From: CAYRYU01 sp964428355 | Lineage (GTDB): Bacteria > Muiribacteriota > Ozemobacteria > Ozemobacterales > Ozemobacteraceae | DNA: 64,000 nucleotides | Assembly: GCA_964428355.1 (NCBI GenBank) | Contig: CAYRYU010000006.1 | Span: forward strand, 1-64,000 | Reading direction: 5' to 3' | Part shown: in pieces, positions 1-8,745 of the stretch | How positions within the stretch are numbered: position 1 is the stretch's first letter | Layout of the letters: each line of letters starts with the position of its first letter | Made by a program: the position numbers and the translations under genes | Notes under the pieces: model-generated | What the model saw: the letters and a program-made list of their open reading frames with translations, nothing else | What the model was told of the DNA's origin: nothing | Databases searched by the model: none

Positions 1-36
1 CTACGCAAAGGGAAGGCTTTGTGATATCCTTTTTCC

Positions 37-786
37 ATGACCGGAAACAAATCCCCCAAGGGCCTCACCCTCATTGAAATCCTTGGAGCGATGGTCATCC
101 TCGCCGTCGCGATGATCCCCGTGGTGGGCCTTCTGAGCTCTGGAACCAGCGATACCGATATCGCCAATGCCTTCGTCTTCGCCCAGAACACCTCCCAGAA
201 CATTCTGAACACTGTCCTGGACAATGTTCCCTTCGATTCCCTGAGAGTAAGTCCATCGAGGGTTTCCGATCCCGACGGACTCAACTCCGAGCCCAACGTC
301 GGCGAGATGGTCCAGACCCCGGGCTTCGATGTAGCTTCCTTCCTCGCCATGATCGGCAACACCGGCGGAGACCATTTCACCCGCGGGGAAATCAAGGATG
401 AACGGGGAACGAAGTTTTTCGTGAAGCTGTTCGTTTTCCCCCTTCCCGTACATGACCCGCCCGAATGGGAAAGAGAGCTCTGTTTTCGCTACCTTCCCAG
501 GCCGTTTTTCGAAAACTCCGTGGACGAAACCGGGATCTCGAACTGGTATACGAACTCCCCCGAGAAGAAGCACGTGGGCTTCGGATGCAAACTCCCCTAC
601 GACTATCCAACCGATTTCCCCAAGCGGATCAACGCGAAGGCTGCCGGCGCCCCTCCCGGAAACGACAACTCTTTTTGCCTCATGAAAAGGCTTCTCATCA
701 GGATTCGGTGGAAACCCCTGAAGGGGGCCGAAAAGATCATCGAACTTTCCACCGCGAAAGCCAACCTTTCCAGGGAGGACCTGTGA
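37..786 (+). CDS. Prepilin-like protein (GspI/PilV type)
   Basis: This 249-residue protein starts with a short basic leader followed by KGLTLIEI and a hydrophobic helix. That is the class III signal of type IV prepilins and type II secretion pseudopilins: cleavage after Gly, Leu at +1 and Glu at +5. After processing it would be inserted in the inner membrane and could join a pilus or pseudopilus. The remaining sequence is a soluble domain I cannot place in a subfamily. GspI/PilV is suggested by the short hydrophobic stretch and by its place first in a three-gene overlapping set. The stop codon overlaps the GTG of the next gene (GTGA). No clear ribosome binding site precedes the ATG, so the start rests on the leader being of normal length. 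Confidence 0.8.
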   Translation: MTGNKSPKGLTLIEILGAMVILAVAMIPVVGLLSSGTSDTDIANAFVFAQNTSQNILNTVLDNVPFDSLRVSPSRVSDPDGLNSEPNVGEMVQTPGFDVASFLAMIGNTGGDHFTRGEIKDERGTKFFVKLFVFPLPVHDPPEWERELCFRYLPRPFFENSVDETGISNWYTNSPEKKHVGFGCKLPYDYPTDFPKRINAKAAGAPPGNDNSFCLMKRLLIRIRWKPLKGAEKIIELSTAKANLSREDL

Positions 787-1478
787 GACCCTCAAGAAAA
801 GGCATGGCCCTCCCCATGGTCCTCATTTTCGCTGCGGTTCTTGCAATCCTGGGTTTTTTCCTCCTACGAAACAGCCGGCAACAGAACAGGCAGAACCAGA
901 CCAGCTTCAACCAGCTCCAGGCACACTTCGTGGCCCGAGCCGGACTGGAACACGCTCTCCTGAAGGTGAAGTATCTCCCACGGGAGCTCTACGATGCCGC
1001 CTGCCTTGCCCAGGGTCGGAATCCACTCTACGATTTTTCAAAGGGAATCGACGGTATTTCCCCGCAAAACCCCGGACCGATCTTCCTGTATCGTGACCAG
1101 AGCGGTCTCAAACCGCAGGGCTTTCTGACACCCAATTTCGAGAAGCAGTTTCCCCAAGCCCGTCTCTGGCTCGACTCGTATCGCGAAGATCTGGTATCGG
1201 GAAAGCGGATCGGTTCAGAGAACCTCAACTTCGCCATGAGCTTCTCCAACCTCCCCGACCGGATCAAGGCGGTCACCAAGGAGCCGTTCACCGGCTCCTA
1301 CGAAGTTACAGCGATCGATCTGACCGCGAACACCGTCGCCGAAACCGAAAAGCAGGTCGCAAACAACCAGGCGATCGTCGAACTTACGGTCGAAGCCACG
1401 GTGAAAAATGCGCGGGGGGAATCCTGGACCCAGAGCATCAAGCGGACCGTCCGGGTCTCCAGAGATGTCCGAAAATAA
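783..1478 (+). CDS. PilX/GspK-like membrane-anchored pilus-associated protein
   Basis: I place the start at the GTG overlapping the preceding stop, giving 231 residues. The N-terminus is basic (VRPSRKG) and runs into a hydrophobic helix beginning MALPMVLIFAAVLAILGFFL. Its G|MALPMVL junction resembles the leader of PilX and GspK minor pilins, which often lack the usual Glu at +5. A helical stretch containing FVARAGLEHALLK follows, typical of the PilX/GspK N-terminal region, then a domain I do not recognise. Overlap at both ends implies translational coupling with the two flanking prepilin-like genes. A longer reading frame exists upstream, but it would run through the previous gene and bury the membrane segment. 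Confidence 0.7.
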   Translation: MRPSRKGMALPMVLIFAAVLAILGFFLLRNSRQQNRQNQTSFNQLQAHFVARAGLEHALLKVKYLPRELYDAACLAQGRNPLYDFSKGIDGISPQNPGPIFLYRDQSGLKPQGFLTPNFEKQFPQARLWLDSYREDLVSGKRIGSENLNFAMSFSNLPDRIKAVTKEPFTGSYEVTAIDLTANTVAETEKQVANNQAIVELTVEATVKNARGESWTQSIKRTVRVSRDVRK

Positions 1479-2286
1479 CCTGACAATCCGTCACCGCACC
1501 ACTCTTCCACGGACAACCGTCAAAGGAAGGGGCTGGTTTTCCATTCGATCGGCTTCAACCAAACGAACCGGGTTTACCCTGACCGAAATGATCGTTGCCT
1601 GCGGAGTCCTCGGGCTTTTCCTCACAGGCCTGTTTTCCCTCTGGCGAACCGGCCAGAATACCTCGAACCAGGGATTCTGGCTCCAGAAAACCATCAACGA
1701 ACTCAGGAATACCTCAAAACATCTGTCGATGACCCTCCAGAAGTCATCCTATCCTTCGACCATCGTTTTCCCGGGAAACATCGTCGAACAGGTTCACGAT
1801 GACTTCAAGATCCACTTCACCCAGGGAGGCACGCTTTTCGCCACCCAGGCGATCGACCTTTCCGGCAAGGAACGCCCTGGAACCTATTTTCTGACATTCG
1901 TCGAATCGGTTCCGGAAAAACAGGGGTTCAACCCCGCCGAGCAGGGAAGGGTCAATTTCAACGTCTATTCACTGACGAAATCGGGAGTTCTTTTGTACCA
2001 CCGCTTCCGGGCCGAGGTACCTTTCACTGTACCACCGGATTACATCAAGAAGATATCCTTTTCGAGGCTTTTCAAGGACGGTTCTGCGCCCATGGCGGAA
2101 GCCATCGAACTGGCAACCGATGTCGAATGGGTCCGGATTGAGCTTCTGCCTTCTCACGAGAACAAAATTCCCATCGCGGTCGACATTTCCTGCGCCTATC
2201 CAAGGGGAAAGACCAGGCGGTTGGAAAGAATCGTCGCAACCCCGAACGTGGGAGTAATTGAAGGAATTCCGGGCCAGGTCCGCTAA
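1465..2286 (+). CDS. Prepilin-like protein (GspJ/PilW type)
   Basis: The ATG lies 14 bases inside the preceding gene and gives 273 residues. A long basic leader of about 35 residues ends in RTGFTLTEMIVACGVLGLF, a prepilin peptidase site with Glu at +5 followed by a hydrophobic helix. The rest is a soluble domain of the length usual for GspJ/PilW minor pilins. With the two upstream genes it makes a compact minor-pilin triplet. The leader is unusually long, and a downstream start cannot be excluded. The stop codon lies inside the first copy of a 27-bp direct repeat next to an assembly gap, so the last residues are less certain than the rest. Confidence 0.75.
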   Translation: MSENNLTIRHRTTLPRTTVKGRGWFSIRSASTKRTGFTLTEMIVACGVLGLFLTGLFSLWRTGQNTSNQGFWLQKTINELRNTSKHLSMTLQKSSYPSTIVFPGNIVEQVHDDFKIHFTQGGTLFATQAIDLSGKERPGTYFLTFVESVPEKQGFNPAEQGRVNFNVYSLTKSGVLLYHRFRAEVPFTVPPDYIKKISFSRLFKDGSAPMAEAIELATDVEWVRIELLPSHENKIPIAVDISCAYPRGKTRRLERIVATPNVGVIEGIPGQVR

Positions 2287-2371
2287 GATTCGCCATCCGG
2301 GCGAAAGCAGACTAGGCGTCCCCGACACGTCGCCATCCATGGCTCCAGGTCCGCTAAGATTCGCCATCCGG
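2274..2371. repeat. 27-bp direct repeat at contig end
   Basis: The 27 bases at 2274-2300 recur exactly at 2345-2371, a period of 71 bases, and the second copy touches the run of N. The first copy contains the stop codon of the upstream prepilin-like gene. This may be a real short tandem repeat that broke the assembly, or a read/contig-end artefact. Confidence 0.8.
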
Positions 2372-2471
2372 NNNNNNNNNNNNNNNNNNNNNNNNNNNNN
2401 NNNNNNNNNNNNNNNNNNNNNNNNNNNNNNNNNNNNNNNNNNNNNNNNNNNNNNNNNNNNNNNNNNNNNNN
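2372..2471. other. Assembly gap (100 N)
   Basis: Exactly 100 N, a placeholder for a scaffold join of unknown true length. Unlike the other two gaps in the window, the right flank does not repeat the left flank, so real sequence may be missing. The promoter of the following gene probably lies partly inside it. Confidence 0.95.
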
Positions 2472-2476
2472 CAGAG

Positions 2477-2482
2477 TATAAT
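2477..2482 (+). promoter_or_regulatory. Possible -10 box for the giant secreted protein
   Basis: A perfect TATAAT lies six bases after the gap, and any -35 element would be inside the N run. The leader to the ATG at 2619 would be about 130 nt. I could not match it to a known riboswitch. Confidence 0.3.
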
Positions 2483-2618
2483 GGAATAAATATGCCAGCT
2501 TCGGCGGGCGGAATTCTCTTTGTGTACACATTCGCCCGGGAAGGCGTCGCGTGCTCAGATGTGCAATCGGAGCGGACTTCCCGGTGCATATCGGAAACCG
2601 GTTAGGGGAGGTTTGGAG

Positions 2619-5600
2619 ATGTCAAGGTACGGAAAAAGACTTTGCTCGTGGTTGTTCGCCTTCCTTCTCGTCGGGGGTTTCACCGTCTTCGGTGACGAAT
2701 TCGACAACCTGAGGCAGGTTCCCGCAAAGGATGTCGTGGCATCCGCCAGTTCGGGAGCGAACGGCGTTGCCTACATCCTTGTAAGGCAGGATTCCCAGGC
2801 CCTCAACGACCTGTACCGGCTCAACGAGGATGACGGAGACATCGCGTCGAAAGCGATCCTCATGCACCGGTTCGGCAGGGGCTTCATCGGCCTGGGAGCC
2901 GACGCGAAGAACCAGATCTTCACTCTGCTTGGAAATCCGGCCATCGCGACCGGGCCCTTCCAACCGCTTTTCGAGGGGATGCTGGACCTCTGGGTCGGAC
3001 TCTACACCCAGGCTGAAAATACCCTCATCGGGAAGGTCACCCAGCTTCTGCTCCGCAAGGCGATCATCCGGCCCGCCCTCGGAACCGAAGTCCTCCCCAC
3101 ATTTCGCGGGACGGTCTATGTTTTCAACCCCGGCGGGAAATTTGCGGGCCCCTTCCCCAACCCCGAGAAAGCTGCTCTGAACGCCTTCAGGCCCAAGGTA
3201 ACCGATCCGGAGGCCGTCCTGACCAATGGGACAACCTTCCAGCAGATCCCGCTCGAGATCCTCGACAGGAGCGGGCGGGTGAACAGGAACGTCATCGCCA
3301 ACGCCGATTATCTGAACTCGCTGATCGCGGGTTCGGGGTCAATCTCGATCCGGTCCCTCGGGGCGGTCTCCCGCTTCGACACCCAGTTCATGGACTACGA
3401 CAAACTTCCTTCCGACTCGAGCCTTCCAAACCTCCAGGCATCGGAAGCCTCCAACCTAGCCAACCTCTACGCATCGAAAGCCGACAAGTGCGCCGTTCTC
3501 GACTCCTGGTGGGGAATCGGCGGGATCCTTTTCGAATACTGGAAGACCACCGGCGAGCTGGTAAAGCTGGATTTCGTCAACTATCCCAACCCAACCCCGG
3601 TTCCTCTCGGAATCGCCAAAGGCGTGGTCGATGACATCGCCGTCGACGGCGACGATTACCTCTACGTTCTCTGGTCCGAGGTCAAGCCTTCGGACGCAGC
3701 AATGAAGACTCTTTGGTTCAACCCCGAGCGCCCCGAAGGATACGAGGACTTCCTCGGAACCTCGACCTACATTCCGACCGCTTCGGGCGATAGGGCTCTT
3801 TTGAACGATCGGGGGACCCAGACGGCGATCGAATGGGTCCGGATCAAGCAGGTCGTCCGGAAGGTCCTCAAGCGACATACCGTTATCGCGAGCGGGTCTC
3901 TCGGCCCCGAAGAGGATCGTGGTATGGTCGACACGGGTTACAACGTCTGGCAACGGAAGCGGATCAAGAATGCCGGCGGGCGCTGGGCCTGGGAAGAGAA
4001 ACCCTGGGAGCTGTTGGCGGGCGGCCGCCACGACTCCGATTTCCCCGCAGAGTTGGCCGTGGTGAACGTTCCCCGAAGGCCCGAGATCTACAACCTGCAA
4101 CCTCCGCAGCCTTCGGTCTGCCGTCTCGACCGTAAGCCCCCTTCCGCCATGGTCGAAGAGGATACCGATCTTACCTTCAAGATCGAGGGATTCCAGCCGT
4201 TCATCACCGATTCCACCGGAACCACCGAGCGCCGGGGTCTCAAGTTCGTCGGGAGTTTCGGCCCCTTCAAGAACGTGAGGATCAACTGGCTGCCAACTCC
4301 CACCAACGAGTACAACTACGACGAGGACAACGACGGGTACAAGAGCGGTTTCCCTTCGAGCCTTTTCGAGACTTCCTCATGGAAAACGGACATCAAGTAT
4401 TTCGTCGACTGGATCGAGGGAACGGACCTCGACGACCCGGAGGGGCTGCTCGGAGCCATCGCGGTCGCTTCCGCTCCCACCGACCCCGAATGGAAGGACT
4501 TCACGGTCAAGTTCCCGCATCCCGGGAACTATGCCGTTTATGCCGACATAACCTATCGGTATTTCGATTACAACCAGCTCGACGTGGGTTCCCGTCCGGC
4601 CGACCTGAAAGAATCCCCCGCCCGCCAGGTCCGGACCCGCAAAACGCTTGTACAGGTTAAATCCCAGGGAAGCCTGAAGGTTCCAAGCAGCTTCATCAGC
4701 AATATCCGGCTGCTTCCGACTCCGGGAAAGGTTCCCGATGCGTTCCAGAAGGTCCAACCCCTGGCAAACGCCGGCTTCGACCTTCCTGAGGATGAAAGCC
4801 CCGCGAGCCTCGCGTTCACGTTCGATGCACAGTTCATCCATGATGCACACAGGACAGGCAGCATCAACGAGACCCTGACCAACTATGCCGGAATCGGAGT
4901 CTGGGATTACGACCAGTTCATCGACCTCTACGAGAAGAACGGGATCGGGATCAACCTCGCGAAGACCGGAAGACACGTCTACAACTACCTCGACGGGGCG
5001 GTCGATGCGACGAAGTTCAACCCCGGCTGGAACAAGCCCCAGGCGGAAACCCTGGCCGACAACGGCAGCCGGATCGACATCGCTCCCGACGTTCCGCCAT
5101 CCAAGGACCTCCACTTCATCAGGTGGAACCTCTGTTTCTATCCGACCTGCTCCCAGTCGGCGGTTTCCCTCCCCAAACGCGGAATCGAAGTCGCGTCGGG
5201 AAGCTGCATCGGCGCAGTCTGCGTTCCGATCGGTGATTCCACGAACCGGAAGTACCGGATCACGGTTAACATCCCCCCCGAAACCATTGCAACGATTTCC
5301 ACTCCGATAGACCCCGAGCAATACCGGTTGAGACTGGAGATCGTCTATCCCCGGGCAACCTGGGCGGAATCGGGAGCACCCGACAAGATCGGAGTCCAGT
5401 ACCGGAGCATCGTTCCCGACGAGAGCCCGATACATGCGGTTTCGACAGTCCCCTTCTCCGGTTCGGACGTCGTTTCGAGCGACCAGGGATCCGACGGCCA
5501 GTCCTACTTCGCCGAAGGCGTTGATTCCTGGATGATCCGGGCGCGCGATTCCACGCTTCCCACGATCGCCCAGGAGGTCCAGGGGTTCACGCAGTCGACG

Positions 5601-6713
5601 GGAGATCCGGTTTCCGAAGCCCGGATCATCTACAAGATCAGCGACAACAACCCCGTTGCCAAGGTCGCGGATTTCCACGTCGAGTACCAGATGGCCGATC
5701 GAAACTGGCCCCGGCAGACAACGGACTTCCTGGCCACCTACGTCGCCAACCCCCTCAGCCAGCCGACCCCCCAGGGAATCCCCTCCGATCCGAGTTTCTA
5801 CCAGAACGATTCATACCAGATCACCTACCCCTATGAAAGCACCCTCGACGAGTTCGGGCCCAACGGACCATTCGCCCCCACGGGTGAGCTGTGCAACTGG
5901 GTTGGAACGCTCCAGGCCTGGGTCAAGGGGAACGTCGCGGACGGGTTCGGTTCCGATTCGCGAAACCTGGTGCATCAGTTCGGGTATCCCCTTCCCAAGG
6001 ATGGGGTCGAAACCCCGCTCGTGACAATGAACCGGATCGACAACGACCCGCCCACCCTCCGGGTGGAAATCGTCGCCCAGAGCGACAACCGGCGCTGGGT
6101 CGTCCAGGCGATCGAGGCGGTCGAGGATCCCGTCGCCCTGGCAGACAGCCCGAAAGGCCTCGCCACATGCACGTTCCAGCTCAAGTGTTTCCGCCTCGAC
6201 GACGGATCCCAGGTCGGTGCCACGCAGACATCGGAACTTCCCCCCACCTCGAACTCCCCCACCATCATCGGTGAGGAGCATTCCCTCGTCGACCTCGACA
6301 AACTCAGAGTCGATCCTACTGTGCTCCCCCGGGTGCGCCGTGCGAGCCGGATAATGGTCAACGTCGACATCCTCGACAATGCCGATTACCTGGACCTCGG
6401 AACGGCCACGATCGAGATCTACGAAACCCGCAAGGACGGTACGGAGCATAGCCTCCTTCCCTTCCCGATCCCGAGGATCCCCCTGGAGAAGGCTTTCCTT
6501 CCCAGCAATCTTCCAAATCCCAAGGTTTCCTCCCCCCGGGCCCGCTACTCGGTGGATACCCCCATGGTCGTAATCCCGAACACCAACCAGGTGAAGATCC
6601 TGCTCAAGGCCTCCGACTCCGCGGGCAACAACCGGAGCCTTCTGATCCCGATCCAGATCATCGACAGCACATTCGATGCAAGGATCCTCGAGAGCAAGGA
6701 AAACCGGAAATAG
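2619..6713 (+). CDS. Giant secreted protein of unknown function, 1364 aa
   Basis: The start is the ATG after a good ribosome binding site (AGGGGAGG, spacing about 6). It produces an ordinary Sec signal peptide (MSRYGKRLCSWLFAFLL then GGFTVFG) cut near residue 24. Longer frames upstream lack this. The first ~500 residues contain beta-rich stretches such as VDDIAVDGDDYLYVLW that could form a propeller. The middle and C-terminal parts have Ig/PKD-like segments (for example HPGNYAVYADITYRYFDY). There is no C-terminal membrane anchor and I cannot name a family. Following a minor-pilin triplet, it may be an exported partner or substrate of that machinery, but this is inferred from position only. 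A strong terminator follows. Confidence 0.8.
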   Translation: MSRYGKRLCSWLFAFLLVGGFTVFGDEFDNLRQVPAKDVVASASSGANGVAYILVRQDSQALNDLYRLNEDDGDIASKAILMHRFGRGFIGLGADAKNQIFTLLGNPAIATGPFQPLFEGMLDLWVGLYTQAENTLIGKVTQLLLRKAIIRPALGTEVLPTFRGTVYVFNPGGKFAGPFPNPEKAALNAFRPKVTDPEAVLTNGTTFQQIPLEILDRSGRVNRNVIANADYLNSLIAGSGSISIRSLGAVSRFDTQFMDYDKLPSDSSLPNLQASEASNLANLYASKADKCAVLDSWWGIGGILFEYWKTTGELVKLDFVNYPNPTPVPLGIAKGVVDDIAVDGDDYLYVLWSEVKPSDAAMKTLWFNPERPEGYEDFLGTSTYIPTASGDRALLNDRGTQTAIEWVRIKQVVRKVLKRHTVIASGSLGPEEDRGMVDTGYNVWQRKRIKNAGGRWAWEEKPWELLAGGRHDSDFPAELAVVNVPRRPEIYNLQPPQPSVCRLDRKPPSAMVEEDTDLTFKIEGFQPFITDSTGTTERRGLKFVGSFGPFKNVRINWLPTPTNEYNYDEDNDGYKSGFPSSLFETSSWKTDIKYFVDWIEGTDLDDPEGLLGAIAVASAPTDPEWKDFTVKFPHPGNYAVYADITYRYFDYNQLDVGSRPADLKESPARQVRTRKTLVQVKSQGSLKVPSSFISNIRLLPTPGKVPDAFQKVQPLANAGFDLPEDESPASLAFTFDAQFIHDAHRTGSINETLTNYAGIGVWDYDQFIDLYEKNGIGINLAKTGRHVYNYLDGAVDATKFNPGWNKPQAETLADNGSRIDIAPDVPPSKDLHFIRWNLCFYPTCSQSAVSLPKRGIEVASGSCIGAVCVPIGDSTNRKYRITVNIPPETIATISTPIDPEQYRLRLEIVYPRATWAESGAPDKIGVQYRSIVPDESPIHAVSTVPFSGSDVVSSDQGSDGQSYFAEGVDSWMIRARDSTLPTIAQEVQGFTQSTGDPVSEARIIYKISDNNPVAKVADFHVEYQMADRNWPRQTTDFLATYVANPLSQPTPQGIPSDPSFYQNDSYQITYPYESTLDEFGPNGPFAPTGELCNWVGTLQAWVKGNVADGFGSDSRNLVHQFGYPLPKDGVETPLVTMNRIDNDPPTLRVEIVAQSDNRRWVVQAIEAVEDPVALADSPKGLATCTFQLKCFRLDDGSQVGATQTSELPPTSNSPTIIGEEHSLVDLDKLRVDPTVLPRVRRASRIMVNVDILDNADYLDLGTATIEIYETRKDGTEHSLLPFPIPRIPLEKAFLPSNLPNPKVSSPRARYSVDTPMVVIPNTNQVKILLKASDSAGNNRSLLIPIQIIDSTFDARILESKENRK

Positions 6714-6748
6714 CCACCGTTCGGGCCCTGAACCGGTCCCGCAGAATT

Positions 6749-6790
6749 CCCCCGTTTCGCCAGAAGGCGGCCCGGGGGATTTTTCTTTTC
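6749..6790 (+). terminator. Rho-independent terminator
   Basis: Stem CCCCCG, a 3x3 internal loop, CGCC, a 4-nt AGAA loop, GGCG and CGGGGG, followed by ATTTTTCTTTT. It lies 36 bases after the stop of the 1364-residue protein gene and ends that transcript. Confidence 0.85.
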
Positions 6791-6840
6791 GTGGGATAAG
6801 TTGTGATAGGATTTCCCGAAAAGAAGGAATGGGAAAATCA

Positions 6841-7560
6841 ATGATCAAGATTCGATTGTCGGAGCCCCAACTCTGGATCCGGGCCATCATCCTGCTGGGT
6901 GTCCTGTTCTCTTCCGCTCCCATTTCGGCTTGCGATGTTGTGGTGTTCGACCTGGCCCAGTTCTCGAGGAAGTGCATGGCCCTTTCCGACCAGGTCAGGG
7001 ACGTCGAAGTTTCTATCCGGAGCGGGTCTTCCGATGTCGCTTCGGTTTCGAGACTCCTCATGCGGGACTGGCTGAGCCTGTTTTTGTCCCATGGCCAATA
7101 TCCCCCTCCAGTTCTGGAAAGGCTGATGGGAAAAAAGTGGCTCAATACGACTTTCTTCGTCGCCCGCGGAATCGGAGCCCTTTCCCGAGGCGAGACCGTG
7201 AGGGATGGCCTCGAATCTCTCCGGATCTCGCTCGAGCTGATGGGTGACCCCGTGACCCTTTTCGCCGTTCAGGATCACCTGGCCAGCTGGACCCAGTCGC
7301 TCGCAAATGCGACCGCAACCTCCGAAATCGCATTCGAAGCGGCATTCGAGGAGTTTCTCGGGAAACCCCTCCGCAAACTGGGAATGCTCCTCCGACGATC
7401 CGTCGAGTTCCGCGTGGCCAGGGAGGTTTTCCTGAAATCGGCCCTGGAGGAGCTTGCGAGGCTCAAGGAGAGAGGCGAACCCTGGTTCGGCCGGATGCTC
7501 GAACTCGGCAAGAACGAGATGGCCAGGATCGCCCCGATGCTATTCTGGCAATCGAACTGA
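6841..7560 (+). CDS. Exported protein of unknown function, 239 aa
   Basis: The N-terminus is an export signal: a hydrophobic stretch AIILLGVLFSSAPISAC followed by DVVVFD. ISAC could be a lipobox, making this a lipoprotein, or an ordinary signal peptidase site lies just before the Cys. The mature part is mostly helical and rich in Leu, Arg and Glu, with no motif I recognise. I chose the ATG at 6841, about 12 nt after AAGGA; an in-frame ATG at 6829 adds four residues but abuts the ribosome binding site. The gene stands alone between two hairpins and so appears monocistronic. Confidence 0.7.
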   Translation: MIKIRLSEPQLWIRAIILLGVLFSSAPISACDVVVFDLAQFSRKCMALSDQVRDVEVSIRSGSSDVASVSRLLMRDWLSLFLSHGQYPPPVLERLMGKKWLNTTFFVARGIGALSRGETVRDGLESLRISLELMGDPVTLFAVQDHLASWTQSLANATATSEIAFEAAFEEFLGKPLRKLGMLLRRSVEFRVAREVFLKSALEELARLKERGEPWFGRMLELGKNEMARIAPMLFWQSN

Positions 7561-7589
7561 AGTTCCCGAAGAAGGATCGGGAACTTTCA
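7560..7589 (+). terminator. Probable terminator hairpin
   Basis: A 10-bp perfect stem AAGTTCCCGA/TCGGGAACTT with a 7-nt loop starts at the last base of the stop codon of the 239-residue gene. The run of T after it is short (TTTC), so termination may be weak. The convergent gene ends about 90 bases further on. Confidence 0.6.
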
Positions 7590-7611
7590 ACCCACTTCTC
7601 CACCTTTGTGG

Positions 7612-7640
7612 CCTTCGTGTCCTTCGCATCTTTGTGGTGA
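7612..7640. repeat. Dispersed 29-bp intergenic repeat, copy 1
   Basis: The sequence around CCTTCGTGT...TTTGTGGTGA matches 63099-63127 at 23 of 29 positions by direct comparison. Both copies are intergenic. Similar TTCGTG/TTTGCG-type motifs occur between genes in many environmental genomes; I do not know their function. Confidence 0.55.
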
Positions 7641-7676
7641 TCTCCCGTGGGGAGAGTGTGAACGGGTACAGAAGAA

Positions 7677-8660
7677 TCAGAAGGGGACGTTCTGATGGGT
7701 GGCGATCGAGGCGTAGGTCTTGAAGGGGAGCTTCCCAAAGGGGTTTCCGGCATAGGAGCCGTCCAGGCTGATCCATTTTCCATCGAGGTAGATCGCGTTC
7801 CAGACATGACCCCAGTGTGTTCCGCTGGGGAACACGCAGTCGACGCAGTGCTGGTACTTTGCGGGAATCCCGGAGGCCCGCATCAGGCTGACCATTAGGT
7901 TTGAGTTGTCGCAACAGTTTCCGGCCCGCGCGTGCAAAGCTCCAAGAGCGCCACGCTGGCTGTTCATGTATTCCACCCAGGGGATGTTGTCCCGGACCCA
8001 GTTGAAAATGTTTTTCGCGGTCTCTTTGGGGTTGGACCCCTTCAATTTCTTGGCCAGGGCAACGATTTCGGGGTTGGTCGAGGGCGCGCTCGAGCTCGGT
8101 TGCAGATACTTCTTGATGTCGTCAGGGAGATTGCCCGATCCGGGGGAATCACTTCCGGATTCGGTATTGGAACCATCTTCCCCGGCTTTTGTATCGGTAC
8201 CTTTTTCCCCGGCTTTCTTCTCGAGGAGGGCCAACAACTTGTCGACAACCTCCCCGGTTATCGGAAGATCGTTGTCCCGTTGGAACTCACGGATTCCCCG
8301 GGCGGTTTCGGGTCCGTACCACCCGTCGATCGGAAAACCCTGATAATAGCCGCTCGCCTGCAACGCCTCCTGGACCCGGTTCACCAGGGCGGCATCCTGG
8401 GAGGTATCATCCTGGGCGACCTCGTGAAGGCTAACGGAGGATTCGGTCGATGATGCCGTCGAGTTTTCCTTGGATGATCCTTCCGGGCCCTCATTCGTGG
8501 AAGTGCCGTCGTTGCTTTGAATGGTGGTGGATGAACTCCCGATCTTGTGTTTTCCAAGAATTTTCGACGGAGGCGACCCCGCAAGCAGGACCGTCGAAAA
8601 GAATGAACCGAAAACTGCCATTACAAGAAACCATCGAAGGGTCTTCAGGTTGGTCGACAT
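7677..8660 (-). CDS. Exported peptidoglycan-binding and transglutaminase-like protein
   Basis: This 327-residue protein has a signal peptide (about residues 1-28), a low-complexity Ser/Thr/Gly linker, a PG_binding_1-type domain (about 93-145, with IDGWYGPETARGIREFQ), a second polar linker and a transglutaminase-like catalytic domain (about 200-327). The catalytic triad is visible: Cys249 in GNCCDNSNL, His285 in GHVWNAIY and Asp300 in WISLDGSY. Known relatives with this fold are cysteine peptidases or amidases acting on cross-linked peptides. Here a cell-wall peptide is the natural guess for the substrate, which it would meet outside the inner membrane. A ribosome binding site (GGAGGG) sits just upstream of the ATG. 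Confidence 0.8.
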   Translation of the reverse strand: MSTNLKTLRWFLVMAVFGSFFSTVLLAGSPPSKILGKHKIGSSSTTIQSNDGTSTNEGPEGSSKENSTASSTESSVSLHEVAQDDTSQDAALVNRVQEALQASGYYQGFPIDGWYGPETARGIREFQRDNDLPITGEVVDKLLALLEKKAGEKGTDTKAGEDGSNTESGSDSPGSGNLPDDIKKYLQPSSSAPSTNPEIVALAKKLKGSNPKETAKNIFNWVRDNIPWVEYMNSQRGALGALHARAGNCCDNSNLMVSLMRASGIPAKYQHCVDCVFPSGTHWGHVWNAIYLDGKWISLDGSYAGNPFGKLPFKTYASIATHQNVPF

Positions 8661-8745
8661 TCTGCCCTCCTACGTGGTGGATCATTATCCACGCTTCCAT
8701 ACCAATATTGGCCCGAAACGAAGGTCGGTTACAAAAATATCAATA

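Noticed and set aside
1..795. A 264-codon minus-strand open frame antisense to the first prepilin gene
   Set aside because: It mirrors a plus-strand gene with a clear prepilin leader; its translation has no recognisable start region or domain and is rich in residues typical of antisense GC-rich frames.
2483..2618. A riboswitch in the leader of the giant secreted protein
   Set aside because: The leader is about 130 nt and has pairing potential, but I could not match conserved cores of known classes, and its 5' end is next to a gap.
4377..7145. Long minus-strand frames opposite the giant secreted protein (4377-5678, 5811-7145)
   Set aside because: Antisense shadows of a high-GC gene; one spans the terminator and two genes, and there is no signal or domain.
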